A stretch of DNA of 64,000 nt from Andrena cerasifolii (Eukaryota > Arthropoda > Insecta > Hymenoptera > Andrenidae): NCBI RefSeq assembly GCF_050908995.1, contig NC_135129.1, positions 3,410,001 to 3,474,000 of the forward strand, read 5' to 3'. This document shows positions 34,604-45,676 of this stretch, piece after piece (position 1 is the stretch's first letter; the number at the start of each line of letters is the position of its first letter). A program made the position numbers and the translations under genes. The notes below the pieces were generated by a model, which was not told where the DNA came from, did not search any database, and saw only the letters and a list, made by a program, of their open reading frames with translations.

Positions 34604-36208
34604 TTGTATCATGAGAAACGTTATAGCTTCCTATCTAAAATACAAAAATGCTATAGTGTCGGAAACAAATAAATTGCAATAAGTTAAAATAGTTGCGTGT
34701 ATGTTACCTCGTGCATTTAAAGTTCTTTAATATTCAAAGGAATGTAAAAAGCTGTTCTAGGACTTCTCTTTGACAATAAAACACGTCAAATATTAATCTT
34801 CTATGGACGAAGTAAAAGCACATGATTCGGATACTCTTTGTGACAAATTTTATAAATAAATTTTAATAAATACTGAAGCAGTCGATTGGTCCAACGTTGC
34901 GTGCTTTGATTCACAAATAATGCGAGATAAATAACTTTAGAGTTTGCAGAAACTGATATGTTGTGGCTATCTGTGCAATTAGAACACTTGAAGAATATGT
35001 ATCTTTAAACGAGAAACGTGAAAGTATCACAAAATATGAGTAGTTTTTGAAGATCTTTTCCAAAAGTATCAGGGAACGAATTATCTTTGATATTTTGGAC
35101 AGTTGGTATTCTTGGAATGGTGAACTTTAAATAAACACCCAAAAGGTGGATCGATTTTCTGAAAATGTTTAATTGATTACTTCCCTTAAATGAAAAGCAG
35201 CAGAAATTTGTTGACTTCGAAAATTCAGGCTGGATTCTGCTTGATTCTATTTCACCCTATCAATAATCAGTTAATCATTTACTCAGTTAAGAGGGAAATT
35301 TCACTGAGGAAATTGGCTGAATAGCTTAGAATTAATGCGGATAAATCAGATTCCAGTGCCACGTGCTATAACTTATCTTGAATAGACGTTCACATTGGCG
35401 TTCAGGCCGTCTAAATCACTATTCATTTGCGGTGATTGTTATGCGGCAAACAATAGAATCACGATAGCCGGACACCTAATAATCTGTCATCAATGAACGA
35501 GTCAACTGACACCATCTATCAGTACGATCCTTTGTCGGCGTGATGGAAATCCGTTTTTACTAAACGCTGTACGAAACTCGCGTATTTCAACCTTTATTTA
35601 TTAATAGGCTATTCTATAAGAAATGATAGACAGAAGGAATAATAAAGAAGGATTCTAGATAAAATTCTAAAAATTACGTAGAGAAGTGGCCTAGCAGCAA
35701 TTAATTAAATCAATTTTCACCAAAAATGCATTACCCATTCACTTCGTGTTAACAATTTGTTGGTGTGTAAGCTGTCGTTGGGTTTCGAGTGGTCTGCCCA
35801 ATTAGAACGAAAACACGCATCCGATCATTGTCCTGGACTGCGGCAGGCATAGTCAGAAACCACTGTCCTTGGACGGCACGCGAATAACAGTCGCGGTCGA
35901 TCCATGGAATTTACCACCTGCAATTTCAGGAATGACAGACTCGTTGCGCTTCGAAAAGAAATTCACCGCAGTCAATCAGATTGTAAATTGAAGGTTTATA
36001 CCCCTTTTAAGGAGGTGGGGGTGGAATGAAGATGGTAATTAAGAACTTTAAATGAAATTGAGTGAAAATTGGCACATGTTTCTGAGGCGTTACCAGTTTG
36101 AATAATTTTTGCTGGAAACAATTTGTAAAGTAATATTCAGCCCTACATTGCTCCGCTTTCAGAATATTGAGGATAAATAGAAATATATATATAAGATGTC
36201 ACGTGAAG
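34604..36208. other. AT-rich non-coding DNA
   Basis: No recognisable gene or repeat. Confidence 0.4.
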
Positions 36209-36443
36209 TGGCTGCACAGAGTTGGACATTAACTAAATAAAAAATTATTTAAATAACGGATCGAATTAGAATTTCTTTAAGTTTATTCGTTGTTCGAGGC
36301 TCTAACACTCCGGGGTAACTTTATTTAACAAATGAAGTTAATTTTTGCATCGTCGTCAGCAAACGATGAATAATTCTTTTAACTTTTATTCGTCATTCAA
36401 AGTTTTCATTAAAACAAAAATTTTGCCCATCTCTGAAGCTGCA
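36209..36443. mobile_element. hAT-like 219-bp element
   Basis: The element is 36217-36435. Its ends are CAGAGTTGGACA and, in reverse, CAGAGATGGGCAAAATTTT. The flanking octamers TGGCTGCA and AAGCTGCA agree at 6 of 8 positions. There is no coding capacity. Confidence 0.7.
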
Positions 36444-36571
36444 GAAGGGTAACAGATAAATTGAAAAATTCGGTGGTGTTTTAAAACAAAATTTTGCGAC
36501 GTCAATTTAGATTTCATGAGCGAAAGAATTTTGCTTCGATACTATGATATGAGAGAGTGCTAATCATACTG

Positions 36572-36882
36572 GTTTGTCGCAGAGGTGGGCATTATTCGAA
36601 TTGTTTCGAATAAATATTTATTTAGCATAACTATCCTCTCACCAGTTGTGTAAAAGTGTGACGGTAGGATCTATACAACGAGTAAATACTTATCCGAATA
36701 AAAATTATTTTAAAATTATGTTATCTGAATAGATTATTATTTGATTAAAACTATATTTAGATAAATACTTATTCGATTCAAGCTTTACTCGTATAAATAC
36801 TTTGTGGCGAATAGAAGTGTGTTCGTTCTTCTTATTCCTAATTCGTCATCTGAATAAAATATTGCCGATTTCTGGTTTGTGA
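36572..36882. mobile_element. hAT-like 295-bp element
   Basis: The element is 36580-36874. Its ends are CAGAGGTGGGCATTATTCGA and, in reverse, CAGAAATCGGCAATATTTTA. The flanking octamers GTTTGTCG and GTTTGTGA agree at 6 of 8. The body is made of TTATTCG-rich phrases and matches 24185 in opposite orientation. It lies only about 130 bp from the previous hAT-like element. No frame of interest. Confidence 0.75.
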
Positions 36883-38189
36883 GATGTGTCTGATCATGAA
36901 CGCTCTCCTTCTACTTGCTACTTCACGCATCGCTTCATACCCGCGCGCTAGTAGTATAGACCAGCCATATCCCTCTCCTGCCAGACTGTCCCTGTAACGA
37001 TGAACGTTGACTTCATACTCACGCACATTTTCAAGCCATTCAGTCATTGCCCTCTTTCGAATAGCTTTTCGTATTACTCAAGTCTCAGATTCTTAAACTT
37101 TTGATCGATCCTCAATGTTTTACTAAAAATAATTTCACAGCCCTTTATGCAACTGCAAAATCTTCATGAATCCTTTGTTGCACACGAGTGTACGTGTTCG
37201 CGAAATTTTTTACTACACTAATTTTTTACTTGTCACGCGTGGAACGAGACACAAAATGCACAGCAAGACTTTGAAAATTTACCAAGATTTTCGAGCCTTC
37301 GAAACATTCAGGACCAATCTAGACTTTATGAAACTCTTGAAGCTCGAATACTATTCAAAGGGACATAACGCGTGTTGAAACCTATGAATACCAACAAGCA
37401 GGAGTTGGGCTGTCAAGCCTGAATATTTTTAATACTTTCAAGGATTTTAAAGCTTCTAAGTTTATCTGAATTAAGACAGTGTCCAACTGGCTGAAAGCTC
37501 GGTACTTCTGATTCGCTGAAAATTAATATTTGCAAGGCAATTTATTCAAGTCCCGCCACTAGTTGACCTCTCGACGGAATTCAAGGCTACATGCCGGAAA
37601 ATCCGTGCGGGAGATCAGTATCGAGGCGTTGAACTTCCGCGTAGCAGAAGAAGGTGGCTGTAGGTCACGTGGAAGTAGCTTCCTTTTGTCTCGTTCCTTG
37701 AGACGTGGAAGCTCGTTGGAAGCTGGTCGGACATCGACGACGGCGCTTACGGTCTGATCGACCCCTCGAGGTCGTTATATCGGAGAATGGAACGAGGGCT
37801 GTTCCTCCAGACTGCAAGGTACAGGTGCCCTGTACGAGATTCGCTTTTACGAATGGAATGCCGCGTCTAATGCGAATCATAACTTCGACTAAACTCTCCA
37901 GCAACACTCAATTTCACGGTTGTCCCCGCCATTGTTTCGTCAGAGCTGAATTTCCAGACGTAAATTCGCTGGTCACTTCGCCTGCGTGAGTCTATGGTTG
38001 CAGTTGCCGCTGCTCAGGAATCTGAGGTTTTTTTTATTAAGTTTCGGTCTAAAAATCGTTTTTTTTTATTTCGTTTTTCGAATGTTCAACCTTTTAGGAA
38101 TACTTGTTTAAAAGGATTTGTTGAAATTCGTAATATTCCCGAAGTTATAGGCACTTTAGTAGCGGAAAATGCATGGGTAACAGCCGGCC
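36883..38189. other. Non-coding DNA, GC-richer around 37560-37990
   Basis: Frames at 37563-37757, 37665-37907 (minus) and 37705-37989 overlap on both strands, which suggests composition rather than coding. No motif is recognised. Confidence 0.4.
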
Positions 38190-38764
38190 ATTCGGCACTC
38201 GCGTAAAACTTTAAACGCGATTTTCTCGAAACAGTGTTCTCAAAATCGGCGGCACCTGTATCTTCAAAAGTTATTATCGGATTCGACTGAAACTTTCTTT
38301 ATTTTGAAGAATATAGTTCTGGCTCGTGGACAGACCAGTAAAATTTAAAAACAATTGAAAATTTGTAGTTTTTAAAGGAGTTGAAAGAACGCAAAATATA
38401 GAGATGAAGTGATTTCAAACTTCAAGTGTCGTTTCTTTTCTCAAAAAATGGCATTTTTGTTTCTGGGCGAGTCCACGAGCGAGTTTCATGCCCTTTAATA
38501 ATCTGGCATTGTTTTTTATTTCAAACCAATGGTTTAGGTGCTACAGGTTCCACCGATTTGGATGAATTTTTTGACGCCTTGAGTTTAACGACTCCCCAGT
38601 ACCGCCTGCAATGATTACTTATAAAACAAACAATTTATTTCTGTAGTTTCAGACATCCTTAATTTAATGCAACAAGTCCCATTCGATTATACGCAGTAGT
38701 TTTCTTTTAATTAATTCCTAAATATCGCCTACTTTTATGAGCTCTGGACCGGAACAGCCCCTTA
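38190..38764 (-). mobile_element. TTAA-type element, right end at the TTA junction
   Basis: Read in reverse from 38764, the end is TAAGGGGCTGTTCCGGTCCA, followed by AGGCGATATTTAGGAAT. Further in, near 38200-38225, lies CGAGAAAATCGCGTTTAAAG in reverse, a block shared with 61187 and 5210. The left boundary is uncertain. This end resembles, in mirror image, the start of the element that abuts it at 38762. Confidence 0.5.
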
Positions 38765-39150
38765 GGGGCAGAACCTGGTTTAGGACGCTAAAAAAGGCGA
38801 TATTCGCGATTTTTTAACACGGAAAAATAAAGTTGATCATTCCAAAACTTTGAGGATATTTTAATATATATTTATACGATACAAAAGAAATTAATTGAAA
38901 AATTCCAAGTCCTTCGCGCCGAAATTGATTAATCATTTATGTGTTTCGCCACAGGAATTGTGAATTTTCGTGGAAATGGAGCCTTTAATTCTTTCTCAAA
39001 ATAAAGAAACCGAAGTTTTTCTTAATTTTCATGAACAGGGTCGATGAACTAAGAAAATAAGAGAAAATCTAATATTGACAAAATTGTGGGACTTCACAGG
39101 AAAAGTTAAGTTTTTGACAAAAGAAACAAAAACCGCAATTTTTTTTTTAA
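38762..39150 (+). mobile_element. TTAA-type element, GGGGCAGAACC family
   Basis: It begins TTAGGGGCAGAACCTGGTTT and continues AGGACGCTAAAAAAGGCGAT. It follows 11587-11954 through most of its length (AACTTNNAGGRTATTTTA, AATTCTT, then AAACC and TTTTCTTA). The right end is not clear; the last phrase, around 39155, resembles the interior motif of 60650. Non-coding. Confidence 0.6.
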
Positions 39151-40309
39151 TCTGTATGGGTGTGTTTATCGTATAAACTAGAATGACGGAGCACATACTC
39201 ACACTTGAACTTTAATAAAAACAAATTTCCTTTCATTAACACTACCCTACAGTTTCATTATTACAATAACAAAAACAACTCATATGAAAAAGTCTGCAGG
39301 ACAGTTCATCTCGTTTGATAGAGTACCTACTATAAAAATTCTTAACTAAACGTTATTATCTTCGCATTACATTAATAAAGGAACAATCAAAAAAGAAGGA
39401 GGAAATATTGAAATAAAATTAAGGTTAATCAAAATTCACCAATATGTTTGTATAAAACACAATAATCCGAGATTAAACAACATGTGGGGAGGAAGTTTTT
39501 CAACAGGAAGCAAACCGTTGAACAATACTTTATTCTAAATAAAATAATAATATTTCTAGGAACATAATACGCAAAACTACGCAGTTTTTAATTGAAACGA
39601 TTCATAACTCACGACTTCAAATGGAATCAATGGTTCTTTTTACTATCAGCAGTTTTTAATGGAATAGCAAACAATCACCTTTCATGGATTCCGTTGAGAG
39701 AAAAAATAAAGGAGCTTAAGTCTGCCCGCGGAGGTCGTTGCTCTACGAAGCCTTCAACGAATACCTCTGGCCTACAGGTTCAACTGCGAAACCTTATTGA
39801 GCAATTCGATGAATAGCTTAAAAGAAGCAGGCGAGGGGGTTGAAAGGAGAGGAAGAAAAAAAATGGGGGTGGAGAAGAAAGAGCGGAGAGCGTGAAAGAC
39901 TAAACGTGAACTCGATAAACACAAGAACAATGGAATAAGCCGATGGCTGAACGCTGGCAGCTCTGTGCTTCGCCAGGAAACAGGATTTATGTTCCTGTAA
40001 GGATAGACAACTTCCCACAACCTAGATGAGTCGGCCGATATTCTCGGCAATTCCTCACTCGTGTACCGTTTTAGAACATTTTTAAAACCCTCGAAAGAAT
40101 GTCTTTTTCTTTCTTACTTCTGGAGCGACTCTACTGTAAACTTGATAAATTTCTAGACAAGTGTAACTAATAGAAACCAAATCCCATGCAATATTGTTAT
40201 GCAAATTACAATTTAAACGGAGCTGCATTAACAATAAATTTGCTTGCTCCGGATTTACATTAAATTCGAGCTGCTTGTCTCTAAACTATTATGCAAAGCG
40301 GTAGCTTGT
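39151..40309. other. Non-coding DNA
   Basis: Around 39150-39185 lies TCTGTATGGGTGTGTTTATC, a motif shared with the interiors of 4671 and 60650. The rest shows short frames only (39592-39816 plus, 39772-40050 minus), which overlap antisense. Confidence 0.35.
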
Positions 40310-40405
40310 AAATATAAAATGCATGCTATCATAAACTGCACGTAGATATATTGTGTTTGCTATATAAACTACGCCTGCTTTAAAGCAATAAATAAATAAA
40401 TAAGA
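40310..40405 (+). mobile_element. LINE or SINE 3' end with AATA tail, copy 1
   Basis: Plus-strand text CTATATAAACTACGCCTGCT, then TTAAAGCAATAAATAAATAA, is a 3' end with an (AATA)n tail. Minus-strand relatives lie at 42078-42135 and 44804-44881. No target duplication could be fixed for this copy, and the 5' boundary is approximate. Confidence 0.6.
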
Positions 40406-40558
40406 TAAAGGGAACGTTGCCTGCCAAGCTAGGAAATAAGTTTCAGAATAGACAGCAGCAGACCAAAGTTACTATAATTCTTTACTTCATCTTTAATAAT
40501 TAATTCACAATTTTACGAAATTTGGTTAACAGTCAAAGAAAACTATTTCATACTATAT
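40406..40558. other. Short spacer
   Basis: AT-rich spacer, nothing recognised. Confidence 0.4.
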
Positions 40559-41035
40559 TTAAGGGGACTAGGCAGTCGAAAAATCAATTTTTTATTGCAT
40601 TTTCCGAAAGTACTATCTTTTCTCTATAAAATGCTAATTGCACACAAAAAATGCACACAAACAATGATGATGCGCTACCAAAATCCGGTGACTTCTTAAT
40701 TTTTTTATGAAAATCTCGATTTTTTACGGACCATATCAGAGGTTTGCGCCGAAATGACACATGTTCTACACATCCTGTAATTTTTTCCAAGTCGATTTGA
40801 ACCTCAATTCGCTCCCAATCAGGGAAATAACGAAGAGGAAAAAATATTCCAGAAAAACGCATTTAAAGTTTCTGCGCAAAGGCGACGCTATAGGTTGCCG
40901 CTTGACGTTTTTAGCTGTCAAATCTACAATTTTGCAAATTTTACTATAAACCAAGCGGCATTTTATAGAGAAAAGATATTACTTTCGGAAAATGCAATAA
41001 AAAAGATCGATTTTTCGACTGCCTAGTCCCCTTAA
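40559..41035. mobile_element. TTAA-flanked element with 85-bp arms
   Basis: TTAA lies at 40559-40562 and 41032-41035. The ends read TTAAGGGGACTAGGCAGTCG on both strands, and the arms match for about 85 bases through GCATTTTCCGAAAGTA and TATCTTTTCTCTATAAAATG. The first bases echo the 402-bp family (TTAAGGGG, CTAGKCAG and GTCGAAAA), so the two may be distantly related. 477 bp, non-coding; antisense frame pairs inside (40584-40862, 40766-40954) are mirror artefacts. Confidence 0.9.
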
Positions 41036-42077
41036 CCGCGGCACTCGCGGCTACAACTTTTTTTCCAGCGCGAATCGTTGGAACACGAATAATACTTTCT
41101 TCGGAATAAAACAAAACCGCTGATCGCGTTCCGTCAAGAATGGTTCACCCGCTTCGCGACGGGAGCTCACGGGGAACTAGTAAAACGCAAGCTGTTCCGG
41201 CGAATACAGGATTCCCGAATGCAAAGAGGACGGGGGCAAAGAAACGCACATGGTACGCTGTCGACAATAACTATCTTCCGCGAGGCGATTTATGAAAGTC
41301 ATTGCTGATCCAGTTGAGGAAACGAAAAATCATAGCTGGACAGGGATCGAAAGTGGGACGGGGGTTGGAGGAAAATTGGCAGTCCGGGCGCGGGCTTGAT
41401 AAATAGAACAGTAATAAAATAAGTCGCAAGCTGTACAGATGGAAAGGCAGTGAATTCTGTCAAGAAACGGAATTTATGTTCCCTGCAGGGGCCTCTATTT
41501 ACTGTAGACACCCACGTATCCGCGCATACGTCTATTTTGCCGCATCCGTGGATTTCATTTCATCTCTCCATCTTACGGGAAACCTCTTCCCTGCGAAAAA
41601 ATTATTTCTGTACCGATAAATTTCCAGCCCGCCGGGGAGATTCCTTTTATTAAAAAATTTCCGCGGGATTCAGGCGGAGGAGGGGGTCGGGGGAGGGATT
41701 GAGGGAGGCTTCGTGAAAGATACCGTGACGTATCTGCATTTATATTCGTCCTACGAGAGAGCGCGAGCCGTAAAAGTAATTTTATTTTTGTCGCAGAAAG
41801 TTTCGAGCGCCCGCTGCTATAACCTTTACCGCCATTCCGACGCGCTGTTCTTTGCCCAATTTTTGAATAAAATTTAAATATATCAGACGAATTTAATTTA
41901 AATTTCCTTTCGCAAATTTGTTTCGCAATATTTACAACGACGGAGTTGTTTGTTAGGCTTCAGCACACGCTTTTGATTATGTCATGTCCTGGTCGATATT
42001 CATAATTTTGAAATAATCACGGTGATTTCAATAAAGGTAGAATGAAAAAATTAAATAATGGGATTTATAGTGTGTTT
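41036..42077. other. GC-richer then AT-rich non-coding DNA
   Basis: From 41036 to about 41760 the sequence is GC-richer with CpG, then AT-rich. Frames 41299-41511 (minus) and 41450-41653 (plus) overlap antisense. Nothing recognised. Confidence 0.4.
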
Positions 42078-42135
42078 TGTTATTTACTTATTTATTGCTT
42101 AAGACAGATGTGGTTTATGTAGAAAATGCAGGAAG
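42078..42135 (-). mobile_element. LINE or SINE 3' end with AATA tail, copy 2
   Basis: Minus-strand relative of 40310-40405: TTATTTACTTATTTATTGCT, then TAAGACAGATGTGGTTTATG. Only about 58 bases match, and no duplication was found. Confidence 0.5.
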
Positions 42136-42530
42136 TTTTTAAACCGTTAGGGTGGCGTAATCACTTAATCGTGGGAAGATGCATTCGATGCACGGAGAAT
42201 ATTTGCTGGAAGCGTTTTCGTGGTAATATTAGAAATAGCTAGCAGACTTTATGTAGACACAGATGGGGAAAATCAAGAAGCACATGCACCGAGCAAGTAA
42301 ATACATATTAGACAGTTGGGTCATGAAAAACTAATAAAAATCTACATTACTGTGCTAATTAAGTATCATCTCGCAGCGCTCTAGCTTGGGATCTGGCAGG
42401 AAACGTAGGTACATTTAACAAGGAGAGGTTTTTAGGTGTCCGCCTTCGATTGCTTTGGGTTTTGGATATGTTTTTTTAGAGGACCTATGAATAAGATATA
42501 CGTGTCTTTTTATTTTGGCCCGTTTGCACG
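42136..42530. other. Non-coding DNA
   Basis: Nothing recognised. Confidence 0.4.
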
Positions 42531-42779
42531 TTTAGGGGGTGAAACCACCCCTCAAAGTTCATAAGCAGAAGTATATACGAAGGTGACTGACGACAGGAAC
42601 AGCATCCATACAGCTAATTAAGACGCAAATTAATTTTACCTAGGTATATCAAGTTTTATTCAACATAATGTTATAATATTGTTTAAACTAACAATAGGAA
42701 CTTTTGAACAAAAACCAAAGCCATCGGAGGCATACACTACCTCTTCTTAAGAACTTTTAGGGATGTTTTCACCCCTTAA
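42531..42779. mobile_element. 249-bp inverted-repeat element abutting the next
   Basis: The left end is TTTAGGGGGTGAAACCACCC and the reversed right end is TTAAGGGGTGAAAACATCCC. The match continues through CAAAGTTCATAAGCAGAAGT against AAAAGTTCTTAAGAAGAGGT, about 50 bases in all. The right TTAA (42776-42779) is also the left TTAA of the palindromic element that follows. Non-coding. Confidence 0.75.
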
Positions 42780-43177
42780 GGGGTTATGCCTAGTCAGGTG
42801 GTCGAAAAGAGGCGAATATTTGTGAATTTTTTTTTAAGAAGCGAAAGCGTATATTTTTACAGAACTTTTTGCGTTTAAAAGAGCAACATTTAAATAACAT
42901 TTGGTAATTTTTTCGTAGAAAAATATTTACGTTTATAATAAAATTAAGAGCGACATCCAAGAAGCCCCAGAACATCTTTTTAAAAAGGCTTGTTGGATGT
43001 CGCATGTTATTTTATTATAAACGTAAATATTTTTCTACGAAAAAATTACCAAATGTTCTTTAAATGTTGTTCTTTAAAGTGCAAAAAGTTCTGTAAAAAT
43101 AAACGCTTTCGCTTCTTCAAAAAAAATTCACAAATATTCGCCTCTTTTCGACCGCCTGACTAGGCATAACCCCTTAA
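42776..43177. mobile_element. 402-bp palindromic TTAA element, copy b
   Basis: TTAA lies at 42776-42779 and 43174-43177. It has the same arms and apex as copy a at 9710, in the same orientation, judged by the loop GCCCCAGAACATC before TTTTTAAAAAGGC. It differs from copy a at scattered positions. It shares its left TTAA with the element at 42531. Confidence 0.92.
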
Positions 43178-43207
43178 ACATGAAAAAGGGCCACTATAAA
43201 ATACACG

Positions 43208-43946
43208 TAGGGGAGACCGGGGCAAATTCGGGAAGCTAACATTAAAATCTCGTAACTTTGACATTAATAAGTGAAAAAGAAAATGCAATTGCCATTCATT
43301 AGAATAAACTCCTTTTTAAATAATAGTAGATATCCAATTTTTTTAATAGGAGCTAAAATACAAAAAAATAATGATTTAAAATATAGATCCGTTTTTACGA
43401 TTTTACCTAGCACCTATAACAACGGAACTCCTCCAATTCTTCAGTCCCCCAACCATTTACAAGAAGCTGCAAACGGTATCTCTTTTAATTTTGCGGTTCT
43501 CTTTCTCTTTAGTTTAGCTTTCCCTTATTAAAATTTAGTTTTAATTTCGATAACTTCCTCTTTTTCCTTCCTCTATTATACACATTTCGTCCAAAACTGG
43601 GTATCCGGTTTTACCCCGTACGGTTTTGCCCCAGCATATAATTTTGTAAATATTACGAATCATCAACAGTGCCATGGTGAAGTAAAAACGAACCATTCAA
43701 TTATTAACACTTTAATATGCAACAATTATCATAATTCACGCAAAAAGTATCTCCCTGAACACTGTCAAAAGTCTTTGAACTCTCTTAATAATCAAAAATT
43801 CATCAGAGCCTTCAAAACACACAGAAGACGATGTAACCTAAGCACGCTTGCAACACGATTATCTTTTGTTGGTGGGAAAATTTGAGGCAGTTTAAAAAAT
43901 AATAACACGTCCCGGTTTTACCCAGGTTTTCTTCGAATTTCCCCTA
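43208..43946. mobile_element. TAGGGGAGACCGGGGC-type element, copy 1
   Basis: The left end is TAGGGGAGACCGGGGCAAAT, followed by TCGGGAAG. The reversed right end is TAGGGGAAATTCGAAGAAAA, which aligns if nine bases after TAGGGGA are missing. Internal phrases CCGGTTTTACCCC, GGTTTTGCCCC and CCCGGTTTTACCC echo the terminal GGGGCAAA text. TA at both tips would fit a Tc1/mariner-like target. Non-coding. A better copy lies at 48467. Confidence 0.6.
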
Positions 43947-44795
43947 TATCTTATCGTACTCTCCTTGTAAATAACAACATTCCAGTACATAATCACACAA
44001 TCAAACGAAACTTGTGCTAACTTTTTAGCCACAACTTTTAAGGAACTAGTAAAGAACTTCAAAATATTATTGTACAAACATTTTGCATGACCAGTGCATT
44101 TCCTTGCAGATGCCAAGCTGCGTAGTATTCTTTTTTCCTGGGGAGGCATCCTGTGTTGACGTCTCTATCGCCCGAAAAGAATCTCCGCCTCCCCTGATTT
44201 ATTAACGTCCAACTAGCCTTTCGTTATTCAGAGCTTGTGCCGTAATAAATACCCCGAGAATATCAGAGGTGCGTGCACTCACAAGCAGTTCCGTCAGCTT
44301 TATCGCGAATCTCTCATAGCCAGTAGGAGTTGAGAAATAGTCGAGTCAGCGAAACGAAACAAGAGTTATCCAGGGATTCTCTGAAATTCACGAGAAATAC
44401 CGTCGTATTCATTCTTTCTGAAAGTCGAACAGTTTCCAGTCACGCGATCCTCGGAGTACCTCCCGTTGACTTCGTCGCATCTTCCTTTTTTCTTCCTGCT
44501 CATATAACACAGCGAAATGCAAACAATGGCGTCCGCAGGCTTGGCTCGGACTGGCGATGGAACAAGATGTCTTGCGAATGTTTCGCACGGGTCAAGGAAG
44601 CGGAATTTTCAGACAATTTCAAACCGTCTTAAGATTGAAATAGGTTTAAAGCATCCGAAAGCGCTGGATGTGTTCGAGCTGGAAATTCTTAGCTCTGCTC
44701 GCTGGAATTGGTACGATACCGAAGAGTTTGCTTGGGTTCATCTTACAGTGCGATGCAAACAAAAGGAAGGCAAAGCACTGAACGTTTAGGACTCG
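43947..44795. other. Non-coding DNA
   Basis: Frames at 44330-44632 and 44517-44789 overlap in different registers and show no motif. Composition is mildly GC-richer from 44160 to 44790. Confidence 0.4.
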
Positions 44796-44889
44796 GAAGT
44801 TTGTTTATTTATTCATTGCTTTGAAGCAAATGTGGTATATGGCAAATACAGTATACCTGCGTGTAATTTGACTCGCAATCAGAAGTTTG
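44796..44889 (-). mobile_element. Short LINE or SINE 3' end with duplication, copy 3
   Basis: An 8-bp direct repeat, GAAGTTTG, lies at 44796-44803 and 44882-44889. The insert reads, on the minus strand, towards an (AATA)n tail seen as TTTATTTATTCATTGCTTTG. It matches 40310 and 42078 through GCTTTRAAGCA and TGTGGTATAT. It is a 78-bp truncated retroelement tail. Confidence 0.7.
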
Positions 44890-45411
44890 ATGAATGTCAA
44901 GGCTTTTAAGACTTCCAAGACCTTCGAAACTTCACGAAAGGGAAGAACTTAATTTTCAAAACGTGTTTTGCTGTTTTGAGGGTTGCACTTTAACTTGGGA
45001 TGTTTGGAATCGTTTTGAATCCCATCGCTATTTCGAGCGGTCGATAACGACGTGGGAATACAGTAATCGATGAACAACGTCCGCGATACCCGGGGACTTA
45101 AAAATTCATGGCCCGATTCGCTAGGAAATTTACGGAATTCGAGCAGATAAACACTAGTTCCTGGACGTTACTCCGGTCGCCACGTCCAACCGGCTGTATC
45201 TGTCCACAAATTTATGAGCAACTGCGGTCGGAATATCACGATGAGTTCGTTAAGCTAAGCCCGCTTCTAGAGCTTGTCGAGGATCCTCGGCAAAACATCG
45301 TGGCAGCGCGGATTTTTACTATCAGCTATGTAAGAAATAGGAAGAAAATCTGAGAAATGTCCTTCTGAGAGTGATTGCTGGATGCAAGTGTTTTCTTGAG
45401 AAATTTCTTGA
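44890..45411. other. Non-coding DNA
   Basis: An 81-codon plus-strand frame at 45108-45353 lies in slightly GC-richer sequence. I do not recognise it and see no flanking splice signals that I would trust. Confidence 0.35.
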
Positions 45412-45658
45412 TTAACCTTTAATTAGGTATGCTAGGTGTTCTCAGCCACCCCCGTTCTGTTACTTATGGGGCATTTTGTCCAATGAACTTTACTTTGTAA
45501 TGATGTTCAATATATTAAGAATAAATAAAAATATTTCTTCATTTTTATTTATCATTGCTCATAAAATCATTTGGTACTGCTTTTGGTGGGGGACACACAG
45601 TAGTATTATGCAAAAGAATATGGGGTGCCGAGGAAACCCCACATATGTACATAGTTAG
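45412..45658. mobile_element. Possible TTAACC element with subterminal hairpins, 4
   Basis: The left end is TTAACCTTTAATTAGGTATG at 45412, followed by AGGTGTTCTCAGCCACC (45434-45450). The reversed right end reads CCTAACTATGTACATATG, followed by TGGGGTTTCCTCGGCACCCCA (45621-45641, reversed). Position, spacing and the CTCNGC core match between the ends, so it fits the family design, but the right TTAA is gone. Confidence 0.5.
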
Positions 45659-45676
45659 GCCATTTTGTGCCATTAC

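Noticed and set aside
40584..40954. Antisense frame pair suggesting a conserved peptide
   Set aside because: Both lie inside a TTAA inverted-repeat element; the pairing is due to the palindrome.
42790..43005. Similar small frames inside the palindromic elements (also at 9724, 58389 and 61740)
   Set aside because: They look conserved between copies only because the DNA element itself is repeated. The frame crosses the palindrome apex and encodes the same text mirrored.
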